A DNA stretch of 64,000 bases from an uncultured Rikenellaceae bacterium (GCA_944325305.1 CALUZO010000009.1:62001-126000), one strand, 5' to 3'; shown: positions 1-8,827, counted from the stretch's first letter. The notes: generated from the sequence alone by a model not told the origin. Made by a program: numbers and translations.

Positions 1-389
1 GTGGTCTGCTCGGTGACGAGTTGCTGCTGGTGTACGTTCTTTTTAATTGACAACAGCACCTGATTCGGGTTTATGGGTTTGATGAGGTAGTCGGCTATCT
101 TGGACCCGATGGCCTTGTTCATTATGTTTTCCTCTTCGCTTTTGGTTACCATTATGACAGGTGTTGTCGGACGCACCTCTTTTATGCGCGGAAGCGTTTC
201 GAGTCCTGTCATTCCGGGCATCATTTCGTCGAGTATGATCAGGTCGTAGGGGATCTGGCGGGCCATGTCGATGGCGTCGTAGCCGTTGTTCGAGGTTTCG
301 ACATCATACCCCTTGCCTTGCAGAAACAGAATGTGGGGTTTGAGGAGTTCTATTTCATCGTCGACCCATAATATCTTTACTGTATTCAT
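1..389 (-). CDS. porX: PorX-like response regulator, N-terminal receiver domain (partial)
   Basis: Reading leftward from an ATG at 389, 129 codons stay open to the window edge, so only the receiver domain is present. It shows the acidic pair in ILWVDDE (residues 6-12), the phospho-acceptor Asp in LIILDEMMPG, and the conserved Lys in YLIKPINPNQ. The stretch MVTKSEEENIMNKAIGSKIA and the following residues closely resemble PorX of the PorX/PorY system, which controls type IX secretion in Porphyromonas and relatives. Full PorX also has a C-terminal alkaline-phosphatase-like (PglZ) domain, which would lie outside the window. A TAACTTTG box lies upstream. The family call rests on motif memory; a generic receiver protein is the alternative. 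Confidence 0.8.
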   Translation of the reverse strand, partial: MNTVKILWVDDEIELLKPHILFLQGKGYDVETSNNGYDAIDMARQIPYDLIILDEMMPGMTGLETLPRIKEVRPTTPVIMVTKSEEENIMNKAIGSKIADYLIKPINPNQVLLSIKKNVHQQQLVTEQT

Positions 390-442
390 AATCAGGAATT
401 TTCGGTTTTGTTGCGGTCTCTCGTCGGACTGACGGGACATTA

Positions 443-450
443 CAAAGTTA
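443..450 (-). promoter_or_regulatory. Probable -7 box of the porX-like gene
   Basis: On the minus strand the sequence reads TAACTTTG, a full match to the Bacteroidetes -7 consensus TAnnTTTG. It would give a 5' leader of roughly 45-50 nt before the ATG at 389. A clean -33 TTTG is not visible at the expected distance. Confidence 0.5.
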
Positions 451-701
451 GCAAAGCGCGTTTAATCCGTTGCCGTTGGCTGAGAAATTTATGTCTTGAC
501 AAGGCAATAGAATAATTGTTGCCGCATCTGTACTTAGTAACGCCAGTCAATGATTTATATTGTCCCGATTTCCGGCGATTGCCCATGACCTTGCATGATA
601 TATGCGAAATTGCGTATGTGGCGACATATGGTGTTAAAAAACAGTACCTTCTCATGCGATTTGTCTGTTTTGTGGGCAATACATATTTTTTTTAGTGCCC
701 T

Positions 702-734
702 TTTGGTGATTAACGAAATAAAAGCGTATATTTG
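702..734 (+). promoter_or_regulatory. Promoter of the HU gene
   Basis: TTTG at 702-705 and TATATTTG at 727-734 are separated by 21 nt, matching the Bacteroidetes sigma-ABfr pattern. The HU start codon is 47 nt beyond the -7 box. Confidence 0.7.
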
Positions 735-781
735 CAACCTATTTGGAAAGAAAAAACGTTAAATATTAATATCTTACACTT

Positions 782-1063
782 ATGACTAAGGCTGATATCG
801 TAAATGAGATTTCGAAAAGTACCGGAGTGGAAAAGGCTCAGGTACAGCAGATTGTGGAATCGTTCATGGATTCGATCAAGGATGCTATGGTTGCCCAGAA
901 CAACGTATACCTTCGCGGTTTCGGCAGCTTCATCATAAAGAAAAGGGCTGCAAAGGTTGCCCGCAACATCTCCAAGAACACGACAATTACAATTCCCGCC
1001 CATAATATCCCCGCATTCAAACCTGCCAAGAGTTTTGCAGCGAAGGTAAAGGGCGCTAAATAA
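782..1063 (+). CDS. hup: HU family DNA-binding protein
   Basis: This 93-residue protein has the size and pattern of HU/IHF nucleoid proteins: an N-terminal helical dimerisation part (MTKADIVNEISKSTGVEKAQ), the RGFGSF turn at residues 45-50 that leads into the DNA-binding arm, and an arm with the intercalating-type proline in NIPAFKPAKSF. It bends and compacts DNA as a dimer. A consensus promoter lies 47 nt upstream, and a 30-codon gene follows after 36 nt before a shared terminator at 1223-1257. Family assignment is firm; whether it behaves as HU or a more specialised paralogue cannot be told from sequence. Confidence 0.95.
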   Translation: MTKADIVNEISKSTGVEKAQVQQIVESFMDSIKDAMVAQNNVYLRGFGSFIIKKRAAKVARNISKNTTITIPAHNIPAFKPAKSFAAKVKGAK

Positions 1064-1099
1064 TTTTTTTCAAAGCAACCATTTTAAAACCTTATAGTT

Positions 1100-1192
1100 A
1101 TGCCAAGCGGTAAGAAAAGAAAAGGACATAAAATGGCTACCCACAAACGTAAGAAACGCCTTCGCAAGAACAGGCATAAAAAGAAAAAATAG
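1100..1192 (+). CDS. Small basic COX24/AURKAIP1-domain protein, probable ribosome-associated
   Basis: A 30-codon frame encodes a peptide that is about 60 percent Lys, Arg and His, beginning MPSGKKRKGHKMATHKRKKR and ending in KKKK. This is the pattern of the AURKAIP1/COX24 domain (DUF1713), whose mitochondrial relative is ribosomal protein mS38; small members are common in Bacteroidetes. It lies 36 nt after HU and just before the terminator, so the two are likely co-transcribed. Gene callers often miss it because of its length. Ribosome binding is inferred from family and charge, not seen in the sequence. Confidence 0.8.
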   Translation: MPSGKKRKGHKMATHKRKKRLRKNRHKKKK

Positions 1193-1222
1193 GTAGCCGG
1201 TTTATGTGCCACATGTAAGAAT

Positions 1223-1257
1223 AAACCCAAAGAACCGCGCAAGGTCTTTGGGTTTTT
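1223..1257 (+). terminator. Intrinsic terminator after HU and the small basic gene
   Basis: The 11-nt arm at 1223-1233 pairs perfectly with 1245-1255, and a CC/GG pair extends the stem past one bulged A, leaving loop GCGCAA. The right arm runs into TTTTT. It lies 30 nt after the small gene and upstream of the rng ATG at 1323, which argues against any longer rng start. Confidence 0.85.
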
Positions 1258-1322
1258 CGGTTTTTATGTCGGAAGGCATGGATGTAGCGCGTAATGTGCC
1301 TCCGGGAATTTTCCGAAAAAGG

Positions 1323-2867
1323 ATGAACAAAGAACTGATAATAAACGTAACCTCGAACGAGATAACCATTGCCATGCTCGAAGACAAGAAACTTGTCGAA
1401 TTGAGCAAGGAGAAGTGCAAGACAGGTTTCTCGGTAGGCGATATATATCTTGGGAAGGTCAAGAAGATCATGCCCGGACTGAATGCTGCATTCGTAAACG
1501 TGGGTTACGAGAAGGATGCTTTCATCCATTACCTCGACTTAGGGCCGCAGTTCACTTCGCTGCATAAACTGACGGAGAAACTGGCCGAGGGGAAGAAAAC
1601 ATCGAAATTTGAAACCATCAAGCTCGATCCCGCGATCGGGAAGACGGGCAAGATAGGCACGCAGATAGCAACCGGACAACCCATAGTGGTGCAGATAGCC
1701 AAAGAGGCTATCTCGACCAAAGGACCGAGGCTCACTTCGGACATTTCGCTTGCAGGGCGTCATGTGGTTTTGATTCCGTTCTCGAACAAGATCAATATTT
1801 CACAGAAGATAAAGTCGAATGAGGAGCGCCGTCGCCTTAAGAAGATTGTCGGCGAGGTGCTTCCCAAGAATTACGGGGTCATTATCCGTACGGCCGCAAT
1901 CGGCAAGACCGATCAGGATATTCAGTCGGACATAACTTTGCTGGTCGAGAGATGGGAGTCGGTACTCGACAAGGTGCGGACACAGCAGGCTCCTTCGTTG
2001 CTGCTCAACGAGATGAACCGCGCTACGACCATCATACGCGACCTGCTGAACGGGTCGTTTTCCTCGATAGTGGTCGACGACAAGTCGCTTTGCAAGGAGA
2101 TCAAGGATTATATAAAGGTCATAGCTCCCGAAAAGGAGGGTATCGTGCGGTTGTACAGGGGGAAAACCCCTATCTTCGACAATTACGACATATCGAAGCA
2201 GATACAGGGCCTTTTCTCCAAGTACGTTTCGCTGAAGAAGGGGGCTTATCTCATCATCGAACATACCGAAGCGCTGCACGTGATAGACGTCAACAGCGGC
2301 AATCGCGCCAAGGTGGATGACAATCAGGAGAGTACGGCCATGAACGTCAACCTGGCCGCAGCCGAGGAGATAGCCCGTCAGTTGCGCTTGCGCGATATGG
2401 GAGGGATTATCGTAGTGGATTTTATCGACCTCTATAAGGCGGAAAATCGCAATGCCCTTCACGAGAAGATGACTCAGCTTATGGCAGGCGACCGTGCGAA
2501 GCATAACATACTTCCGCTCTCGAAATTCGGGCTTATGCAGATCACCCGTCAAAGAGTTAGGCCTGAAGCCATTACGGAAATGTCGGAAGTGTGCCCAACG
2601 TGCGGTGGAACCGGTACGATTACCCCGAGTGCGGTTCTCGACCAGCAGATAGAGAATCAGATCGCCTATTACGTCAACGAAAAGGGTCACAAGTACATAA
2701 AGGTCAAGGTGAGTCCGTTTGTGAAATCGTTTCTTACCAAAGGATTCCCGTCGTTGCGGATGAGGTGGCAGTTGAGATACAAAGCCGTGATCAAGGTTAT
2801 TACGGACCAGACTACGGGATTCGTGGAGGTGCACTATTTCGACAAGGACAATAACGAACTGATATAA
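1323..2867 (+). CDS. rng: Ribonuclease E/G family endoribonuclease (RNase G)
   Basis: This 514-residue single-strand-specific endoribonuclease acts in rRNA maturation and mRNA decay. The order is an N-terminal S1-like RNA-binding fold (about residues 36-120), the RNase H-like catalytic core with metal-binding Asp322 in VIDVNSGNRAK and Asp366 in GGIIVVDFIDL, and a zinc-link CPTCGGTG with Cys424 and Cys427. The length fits RNase G without the long RNase E tail. The frame is open back to 1206, but that extension crosses a terminator hairpin, and MNKELIINVT is the usual family start, so ATG 1323 was chosen. Confidence 0.95.
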   Translation: MNKELIINVTSNEITIAMLEDKKLVELSKEKCKTGFSVGDIYLGKVKKIMPGLNAAFVNVGYEKDAFIHYLDLGPQFTSLHKLTEKLAEGKKTSKFETIKLDPAIGKTGKIGTQIATGQPIVVQIAKEAISTKGPRLTSDISLAGRHVVLIPFSNKINISQKIKSNEERRRLKKIVGEVLPKNYGVIIRTAAIGKTDQDIQSDITLLVERWESVLDKVRTQQAPSLLLNEMNRATTIIRDLLNGSFSSIVVDDKSLCKEIKDYIKVIAPEKEGIVRLYRGKTPIFDNYDISKQIQGLFSKYVSLKKGAYLIIEHTEALHVIDVNSGNRAKVDDNQESTAMNVNLAAAEEIARQLRLRDMGGIIVVDFIDLYKAENRNALHEKMTQLMAGDRAKHNILPLSKFGLMQITRQRVRPEAITEMSEVCPTCGGTGTITPSAVLDQQIENQIAYYVNEKGHKYIKVKVSPFVKSFLTKGFPSLRMRWQLRYKAVIKVITDQTTGFVEVHYFDKDNNELI

Positions 2868-3006
2868 CCGTATGCAGTTCCCCGTGGGCTGCACACAAAA
2901 CAAAATGGATAAAATAAAAATGGGCGAAATTCAATTTTCGCCTTTTGTCGTTGGGACATCTTTTGCATTGTTTGCATGAAATGGTTGGAAACGAAAATTT
3001 AAGAAA

Positions 3007-6000
3007 ATGTTGCCTGAGAAAATAAGCGTGCTCGTACGCGACTCGCATGGTTTTCGTGAGTTGGCCGGCAGTTGGGACAAATGCGGAACGATCAAACTGG
3101 ATTCGCTTGCCGGGTCGGCTTATGGCATGGTAGCGGCCGAAATCATACGGAAGGAGGGTGGCATCCATGTTTTTGTTTCGGAAGACAAAGATGCTGCCGC
3201 CTATTTATGCAATGACCTTTATGCCCTGCTCGATCCCGAACGGGTCATGTTTCTCCCGACAGGATACAAGCGTTCGATACAGTACGGACAGGAAGATCCT
3301 TCGGGCATAGTACAGCGTACGGCCACACTCAATGCGGTCAAGAATTTTCAAGGAGCGAATGAGGCCGCGGGCGCCGGTAGCGCTTTGTCGGGCGGCACCG
3401 CTGCGGAAAGAGGTGGCGACACTGCTGCCGGTTACCTTGTCGTATGTACATGGCCTGAGGCGCTGGTCGAGAAGGTGACCGAAATGGAGCAACTGCGCAA
3501 AAGCACCGTGGCGGTAAAGGTCGGCGACAAAATATCCATTTCGTTTCTTGAGGAGACGCTGCGCGAGTTCGGATTCGACAAAGTCGATTTTGTCCATGAA
3601 CCGGGTCAATATTCGGTGCGGGGAGGCATTCTCGATGTATTTTCATATTCTGAAAATCGGCCTTATCGCCTCGATTTCTTCGGTGATGAGGTCGAGTCTG
3701 TCAGGATTTTCGAACTGGCATCGCAACTCTCCGTTGAGAAACTTACGTCGATAGAGATAGTACCCAACCTCAAGCGCCTCGAGCTGGCGCAGAACCGCGT
3801 ATCTTTTGCCGAGTTCGCGGGGGAAGCCGTGTACTGGGTGGACGATCTCGATTATACCATAAAGCGTTTCAACGACATCCGTACGAAGATACTCAAGGAA
3901 CTCGACGAACCGGCGACTATCGACAAACTTGTGACTGGAGGGAAGAGTTTCGTACATGATACCGAGAAGTGCAAGATGCTGCTGCGGTCGGTTTCGGCAA
4001 GGGATCGCATGGCTGATTGCGTCATTGCATTCGGAACATCGCCACAGCCGTCGTTCAACAAGCAGTTCGACATATTGGCTGATGATATTCTGCACAATAC
4101 GGAACGCGGTTATGCAACATACATAATGTCGGAAAACAAAGCCCAGATAGAACGGTTGCGCAATGTATTCAACTCCACAGGCCACAGTGACGTAACATTC
4201 CGGCCGCTGGCAATAACCCTCCATGAAGGGTTTGTGAGTCACGACATGAAGGCCTGCTTCTACACCGACCACCAGATATTCGACCGCTATCATCGCTATC
4301 GTCTCAAGAACGAGATAGACCGTAGCGAAGCGCTCACGATCGCCGAACTCAACCAGTTGAAGGTGGGGGATTATGTGGTGCACATCGACCATGGGATAGG
4401 AAAGTTCGGCGGGTTGGTCAAGACGGTCGAGAACGGTAAGACGCAGGAGGCGGTAAAGCTGGTCTACCGGGACAACGACGTCCTGTTCGTCAACGTCCAC
4501 GCCCTGCATCGCATATCGCGCTACAAAGACCGAGATGCGGAACCCCCAAAAGTGTATAAACTCGGTAGCGGAGCATGGCAGAAGATGAAGGCCGCTACCA
4601 AAAAGGCCGTGAAGGATATAGCCCGCGAGCTCATTGCCCTTTATGCCCGCCGCAAGGCGACGCCTGGATTTGCATTCTCGCCCGACAGCTATTTGCAGGA
4701 GGAGCTGGAGGCTTCGTTCATATACGAGGATACGCCCGACCAGCAGAAGGCTACGGAAGCGGTCAAGACCGATATGGAGAGTCCGCAGCCGATGGATCGG
4801 CTTATTTGCGGCGACGTGGGATTCGGCAAGACCGAGATAGCCGTACGCGCAGCATTCAAGGCTGTGAACGATGGCAAACAGGTGGCGGTGCTCGTGCCTA
4901 CCACCATACTCTCATTGCAGCATTACCGCACTTTCAGTGAACGGCTTAAGAACTTTCCCGTACGTATCGAGCATCTGAGCCGTGTGAAGAGTACCAAGGA
5001 GGTGAAACAGATATTGGAAGATCTTGCATCGGGTAAAATAGACATTCTCATAGGCACACATAAAATACTCGGCAAAGAGGTGAAGTTCAAGGACCTGGGT
5101 CTGCTGATTATCGACGAGGAGCAGAAGTTCGGAGTGTCGGCCAAGGAAAAGTTGCGCCAGATGAGGATCTCTGTCGACACTCTCACGATGAGCGCCACAC
5201 CGATACCGCGTACCTTGCAATTTTCGCTGATGGGCTCGCGCGACATGTCGGTCATAACTACCCCGCCGCCCAACCGGCAGCCAATTACAACAGAGTCGCA
5301 CCTTTTCGATCCGGAAATAATCAAGGAGGCCATAGAATACGAACTCGCACGTCACGGTCAGGTCTATTTCGTGCACAATCGTGTCGAGGACATACACAAG
5401 ATCGAGGCGCTGGTCAACGAACTGGTGCCTGGAGCCAGAACCCTGGTGGGCCACGGACAGATGAATCCTCAGGAACTTGAAAAGAAGGTGATGGACTTCA
5501 TCTACGGCGAGTACGATATTTTTATCGCGACCACGATAATCGAAAACGGTATCGACGTGCCCAATGCCAATACGATCATCATAAACAATGCCCAGGATTT
5601 CGGACTCAGCGACCTGCACCAGCTGAGGGGCAGGGTGGGACGTTCGAACCGTAAGGCGTTCTGTTATCTTCTGTCGCCGCCCGAGGAGATGCTCTCTTCC
5701 GAGTCGCGCCGCAGGCTGAGGGCTATCGAAGAGTTTTCCGATCTCGGATCCGGATTCAATATCGCCATGCAGGATCTGGATATCCGCGGTGCCGGCAATC
5801 TTCTCGGTGCCGAGCAGAGCGGTTTCATAGCGGACATAGGTTTCGAGACCTATCAGAAGATACTCAACGAGGCTATGGACGAGTTGCGGTCGGAGGGAGT
5901 TCTGGTGCAGCATGGCGACCCACAGAACAATCACGAGCCGGAAGCATACCTGCATGATGCCTATATCGAGACCGACACGGAAGCGCTTATTCCGGACAGT

Positions 6001-6441
6001 TATGTGGGGCAGAGTGCCGAAAAAATACGACTCTATCGGGAGCTGGATGCTATGACCCGCGAGGAGGACCTGCGGAAATTTGCCGCCAACCTGACCGACA
6101 GGTTTGGCGAACTGCCTCCTCAGGCAGTCGAACTGTTCAATATCGTGCGTTTGCGCTGGGCCATGATGAAGCTTGGATTTGAGCGTGCAAAGGTCAAGAA
6201 CGGCCTGATGATACTCCATTTTATTGCCGACCAGAATTCGCCCTATTACAAGAGCGACCGTTTTATGTCGATATTACGGTACGTGAGCGCAAAACCGGAA
6301 AAATTTGTTCTCAAACAGAACAATAATAAACTGGCTTTGACAGTTAGACAAGTAGGAAACGTAGAGAAAGGTGTCGGAGTGCTGAACGACATTATGAAGA
6401 CTATCGGAAACGATCATGTCGCAAGCGGACAGACAAAATAG
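3007..6441 (+). CDS. mfd: Transcription-repair coupling factor Mfd
   Basis: This 1144-residue ATP-dependent translocase displaces RNA polymerase stalled at lesions and recruits UvrA. The UvrB-like N-terminal region holds PGQYSVRGGILDVF. The RNAP-interacting region has VHIDHGIGKFGG. The RecG-type motor has Walker A GDVGFGKTE (about residue 601), the DEEQ box (about 702), TMSATPIPRT and the LRGRVGRS motif, followed by the C-terminal TRCF domain. An Ala/Gly-rich stretch at residues 116-142 (nt 3352-3432) looks like a lineage-specific insert in domain 1. The last codons form the left arm of a terminator hairpin. It lies 139 nt after rng; no clear promoter was found between them. Confidence 0.97.
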   Translation: MLPEKISVLVRDSHGFRELAGSWDKCGTIKLDSLAGSAYGMVAAEIIRKEGGIHVFVSEDKDAAAYLCNDLYALLDPERVMFLPTGYKRSIQYGQEDPSGIVQRTATLNAVKNFQGANEAAGAGSALSGGTAAERGGDTAAGYLVVCTWPEALVEKVTEMEQLRKSTVAVKVGDKISISFLEETLREFGFDKVDFVHEPGQYSVRGGILDVFSYSENRPYRLDFFGDEVESVRIFELASQLSVEKLTSIEIVPNLKRLELAQNRVSFAEFAGEAVYWVDDLDYTIKRFNDIRTKILKELDEPATIDKLVTGGKSFVHDTEKCKMLLRSVSARDRMADCVIAFGTSPQPSFNKQFDILADDILHNTERGYATYIMSENKAQIERLRNVFNSTGHSDVTFRPLAITLHEGFVSHDMKACFYTDHQIFDRYHRYRLKNEIDRSEALTIAELNQLKVGDYVVHIDHGIGKFGGLVKTVENGKTQEAVKLVYRDNDVLFVNVHALHRISRYKDRDAEPPKVYKLGSGAWQKMKAATKKAVKDIARELIALYARRKATPGFAFSPDSYLQEELEASFIYEDTPDQQKATEAVKTDMESPQPMDRLICGDVGFGKTEIAVRAAFKAVNDGKQVAVLVPTTILSLQHYRTFSERLKNFPVRIEHLSRVKSTKEVKQILEDLASGKIDILIGTHKILGKEVKFKDLGLLIIDEEQKFGVSAKEKLRQMRISVDTLTMSATPIPRTLQFSLMGSRDMSVITTPPPNRQPITTESHLFDPEIIKEAIEYELARHGQVYFVHNRVEDIHKIEALVNELVPGARTLVGHGQMNPQELEKKVMDFIYGEYDIFIATTIIENGIDVPNANTIIINNAQDFGLSDLHQLRGRVGRSNRKAFCYLLSPPEEMLSSESRRRLRAIEEFSDLGSGFNIAMQDLDIRGAGNLLGAEQSGFIADIGFETYQKILNEAMDELRSEGVLVQHGDPQNNHEPEAYLHDAYIETDTEALIPDSYVGQSAEKIRLYRELDAMTREEDLRKFAANLTDRFGELPPQAVELFNIVRLRWAMMKLGFERAKVKNGLMILHFIADQNSPYYKSDRFMSILRYVSAKPEKFVLKQNNNKLALTVRQVGNVEKGVGVLNDIMKTIGNDHVASGQTK

Positions 6442-6473
6442 ACAAACCTATTTTGTCGACGTTTTGTTTTTCG
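6432..6473 (+). terminator. Terminator overlapping the mfd stop codon
   Basis: The 10-nt arm GACAAAATAG (6432-6441), which includes the mfd stop, pairs perfectly with CTATTTTGTC (6448-6457) across loop ACAAAC. A T-rich tract, broken by a few other bases, follows at about 6461-6471. The U-tract is imperfect, so efficiency is uncertain. Confidence 0.6.
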
Positions 6474-6550
6474 TCCGATATGGAGAAAAAGTACGGCAGA
6501 GGAGAAATTTTACGGTTTTCAGTGCATGATTTCCGTCCCATTTTCTGTAT

Positions 6551-6700
6551 ATTTGAATAATGCAGGATGCGCCTCGGACAAACTTTACGAGCGAGGCTCG
6601 ATGTTTGCCACTCGGTTTTCGCTGCATTTGAATAATGCAGGATGCGCCTCGGACAAACTTTACAAGCAATGTTCAACGTTTGTCGTACGCTTACCTCTAT
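6551..6700. repeat. Direct repeat, about two copies of a 75-nt unit
   Basis: The 38 nt at 6551-6588 recur identically at 6626-6663, exactly 75 nt later. Identity falls to about half over the rest of the unit, and a degenerate TTTGAATA remnant follows at about 6701. Copy 2 carries a perfect stem TGCATT/AATGCA around loop TGAAT; copy 1 keeps most of it with a G-T wobble. Copy 1 can also pair GCCTCG (6571-6576) with CGAGGC (6592-6597); copy 2 has lost that arm. The block fills much of the gap between mfd and coaX. The unit could be a dispersed genomic repeat; this cannot be tested within the window. Confidence 0.85.
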
Positions 6701-6780
6701 TTTGAATAGAAACATATGCGGTTCCGGCAACTATCGAACCAATATTGATTCATATCATTGTTTAACAATATCGTGTTAGT

Positions 6781-7509
6781 ATGAACCTGGCAGTAGATAT
6801 AGGCAATTCTCTCGTGAAGGCTGCGGTCTTCGACGATGGACAGGCAGTCGAAACCTTTCGCTCGAAAGCGGCCGACAAACGTTTCTTTGACGGTATATTC
6901 CAAAGCTACCCGGACATCGATGCAGCTATTCTTGTCTCTTCGGGACCTGGCGAAGCCGAAGCCGAAGAGTTGCTCGTGTCGCGTACCGAAAGATTCTTGA
7001 AATTCGGACCGGATGTGAAGGTGCCGATAAAAAATCTGTACGAAACTCCCGAGACCCTCGGTTGCGACCGTTTGGCCGCTGCGGTAGGAGCAGACCTGCT
7101 CTATCCGGAAAGCAATATACTGATAGTGGATTTCGGGACCGCCATAACCATCGATCTCGTAACGGCGGCCGGTGAATTCAAGGGCGGTAACATCTCTCCC
7201 GGAGCCATGACCCGTTTCCGTGCCTTGCACGACTACACAAGCAAACTTCCGTTGCGCTCTCTTTCGGATGACACCATGCTGATTTCGACGAATTCCAACC
7301 AGGCTGTGGAGAGCGGCGTTATTAACGGCATAGTATACGAGATCGAAGGATATATCACGCGCTTGTCGCAGGATTATGAAGACCTGAAGATCATTTTCAC
7401 TGGGGGTGACGGTAATTTCTTTGCGAAACGATTAAAAAATACGATATTTGCGATCTATGACCTTGTCGTTTACGGATTAAACAGAATACTGGAATATAAT
7501 GCTAAATAG
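6781..7509 (+). CDS. coaX: Type III pantothenate kinase
   Basis: This 242-residue cytosolic enzyme phosphorylates pantothenate in the first step of coenzyme A synthesis. The ASKHA-fold signatures are DIGNSLVKAAV at residues 6-16 (phosphate-binding loop 1) and IVDFGTAITIDLV at about 116-128, with GGNISPG after it, all typical of CoaX. The length is usual for the family. Its 3' end overlaps the next gene by 11 nt, implying translational coupling to the envelope genes downstream. No consensus promoter is obvious just upstream; an ATTGTT/AACAAT inverted repeat lies about 20 nt before the start. Confidence 0.95.
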   Translation: MNLAVDIGNSLVKAAVFDDGQAVETFRSKAADKRFFDGIFQSYPDIDAAILVSSGPGEAEAEELLVSRTERFLKFGPDVKVPIKNLYETPETLGCDRLAAAVGADLLYPESNILIVDFGTAITIDLVTAAGEFKGGNISPGAMTRFRALHDYTSKLPLRSLSDDTMLISTNSNQAVESGVINGIVYEIEGYITRLSQDYEDLKIIFTGGDGNFFAKRLKNTIFAIYDLVVYGLNRILEYNAK

Positions 7510-8803
7510 AAAAGGCTTTTCCATTGCAGTCGCTTTAGGTTTTTTAATACTGCCTTCAGTCGTTTCTGCTCAAAACAGTAGCATCAATGCCTACTCTCCC
7601 TATTCGTTTTTCGGTCTCGGGGATTTTGCAACCCAGGGAACAGCAAATTTGCGTGCTATGGGAGGGGCTGGCGTAGCTTACCGCGAAGCGACCACGATAA
7701 ATTACATGAATCCGGCATCGTTCAGCAGTATCCGCCGCAAAAGCGCTTTGTTTAACGTCGGACTGGAGGGTCAGAATTTTTATCTCAAAAGTTCCGATAA
7801 AAAGAGCAGTTTCAATACATTCAACATAAGGGATGTCGCCTTTGCGATACCGCTTGCGGAGAAACTGGGCATGGGTATCTCGGTTACCCCTCTGAGCAGT
7901 GTCGGGTATAAGATCAATAACAAAGTCATTGATCCGAACATAGGTCAGATAGGTTACTCGTACAATGGCGAAGGCGATGTGGTGCAGGCTAAACTGGGCA
8001 TTGGATACGAACTGTACAAGAATCTCTCCATAGGTGCCGAACTCGTCTATTATTTCGGCAGCATCGACCGCTATTCGATATGGGAAATAACAGAGGTTAA
8101 CGGCAGCGAGACCTATGAGGACGGTATGATATACATGGAAGAGAACTATTCTCGGCTTTTACCCTCTTTCGGTTTGCAATATAATATCCCGCTTGAGCAG
8201 GACAAGCGTGCGTTGACCCTTGGCGCTACTTTCCAGCCTGAAACAAAGCTCAATCCCAAGATCATCAGATCTGTTCCTACGAGTGACAGCAATAATGATT
8301 TCGGAGATTACGTTCTGTATGAAGAGTACCGGGACAAGGACCTTACGATGCCAGCAGTGATTGCGGCAGGGGCATATTATCATACGACCAAGATAAGTAT
8401 TGGCGCGGATTATGTATACCAGGGATGGAAAGGTTCGAACAAGGAGCCGGAAGGCCTCCAGTATTCGTTCCGTAATACCAGTACGATCCGAGGGGGGATA
8501 CAATACACTCCCGACCGGGGTGATATCCGAAACTTCATGAAGCGTGTAACCTATCGTGCCGGTATCCGTTACAGCGACTATTACCTGACAGTCAGGGGCC
8601 ATAATATATCGGATAAGGCCATAACGCTCGGTGTCGGTCTTCCGTTCAAAAGAGCAGGATTCTCCAATGTAGACCTTGGCGTGGAACTCGGGCAAAGAGG
8701 AACAACCAAAAATAACCTTATAAAAGAGACATATTTCCGTTTTTCAATCGGGTTGAGTTTATTCGGGAACGATTTCTGGTTTGTGAAACCTAAATTCGAC
8801 TAA
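7499..8803 (+). CDS. Putative outer-membrane beta-barrel protein (FadL/OmpP1-like)
   Basis: This 434-residue protein starts with a signal peptide (hydrophobic core IAVALGFLILPSVVSA, then Q). The mature N-terminus, NAYSPYSFFGLGD followed by LRAMGGAGVAYRE and YMNPASFSSI, is the pattern seen in FadL/OmpP1-type barrels of Bacteroidetes. Alternating polar and hydrophobic residues throughout and the aromatic C-terminus fit a barrel. It overlaps coaX by 11 nt and precedes a TPR protein, LptC and a PpiD-like foldase, a context that points to envelope assembly. Its cargo or substrate is unknown; the fold is inferred from pattern only. Confidence 0.75.
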   Translation: MLNRKGFSIAVALGFLILPSVVSAQNSSINAYSPYSFFGLGDFATQGTANLRAMGGAGVAYREATTINYMNPASFSSIRRKSALFNVGLEGQNFYLKSSDKKSSFNTFNIRDVAFAIPLAEKLGMGISVTPLSSVGYKINNKVIDPNIGQIGYSYNGEGDVVQAKLGIGYELYKNLSIGAELVYYFGSIDRYSIWEITEVNGSETYEDGMIYMEENYSRLLPSFGLQYNIPLEQDKRALTLGATFQPETKLNPKIIRSVPTSDSNNDFGDYVLYEEYRDKDLTMPAVIAAGAYYHTTKISIGADYVYQGWKGSNKEPEGLQYSFRNTSTIRGGIQYTPDRGDIRNFMKRVTYRAGIRYSDYYLTVRGHNISDKAITLGVGLPFKRAGFSNVDLGVELGQRGTTKNNLIKETYFRFSIGLSLFGNDFWFVKPKFD

Positions 8804-8827
8804 AACATTAAAAGCCTTATAACTAAT

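Larger units (their letters stand above)
390..781. other. Intergenic region between the porX-like gene and the HU gene
   Basis: This 392-nt AT-rich stretch separates two divergent genes. It holds the -7 box for the left gene (443-450) and the promoter for the HU gene (702-734). I see no credible coding frame, RNA gene or strong hairpin in the roughly 250 nt between them. Confidence 0.6.

Noticed and set aside
1206..1322. An N-terminal extension of RNase G from an earlier in-frame start
   Set aside because: It would run through the HU-operon terminator, and the added residues do not match the family N-terminus.
2868..3006. Possible promoter or terminator between rng and mfd
   Set aside because: The candidate -7 (ATTGTTTG) lacks the TA pair, and the GCAG..CTGC stem is bulged and without a T-run.
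6448..6669. Minus-strand frames over the repeat block, giving a repeated FVRGASCIIQ-type peptide
   Set aside because: The peptide repetition simply reflects the DNA repeat; different reading frames are open across the same unit, and there is no start context or known domain.
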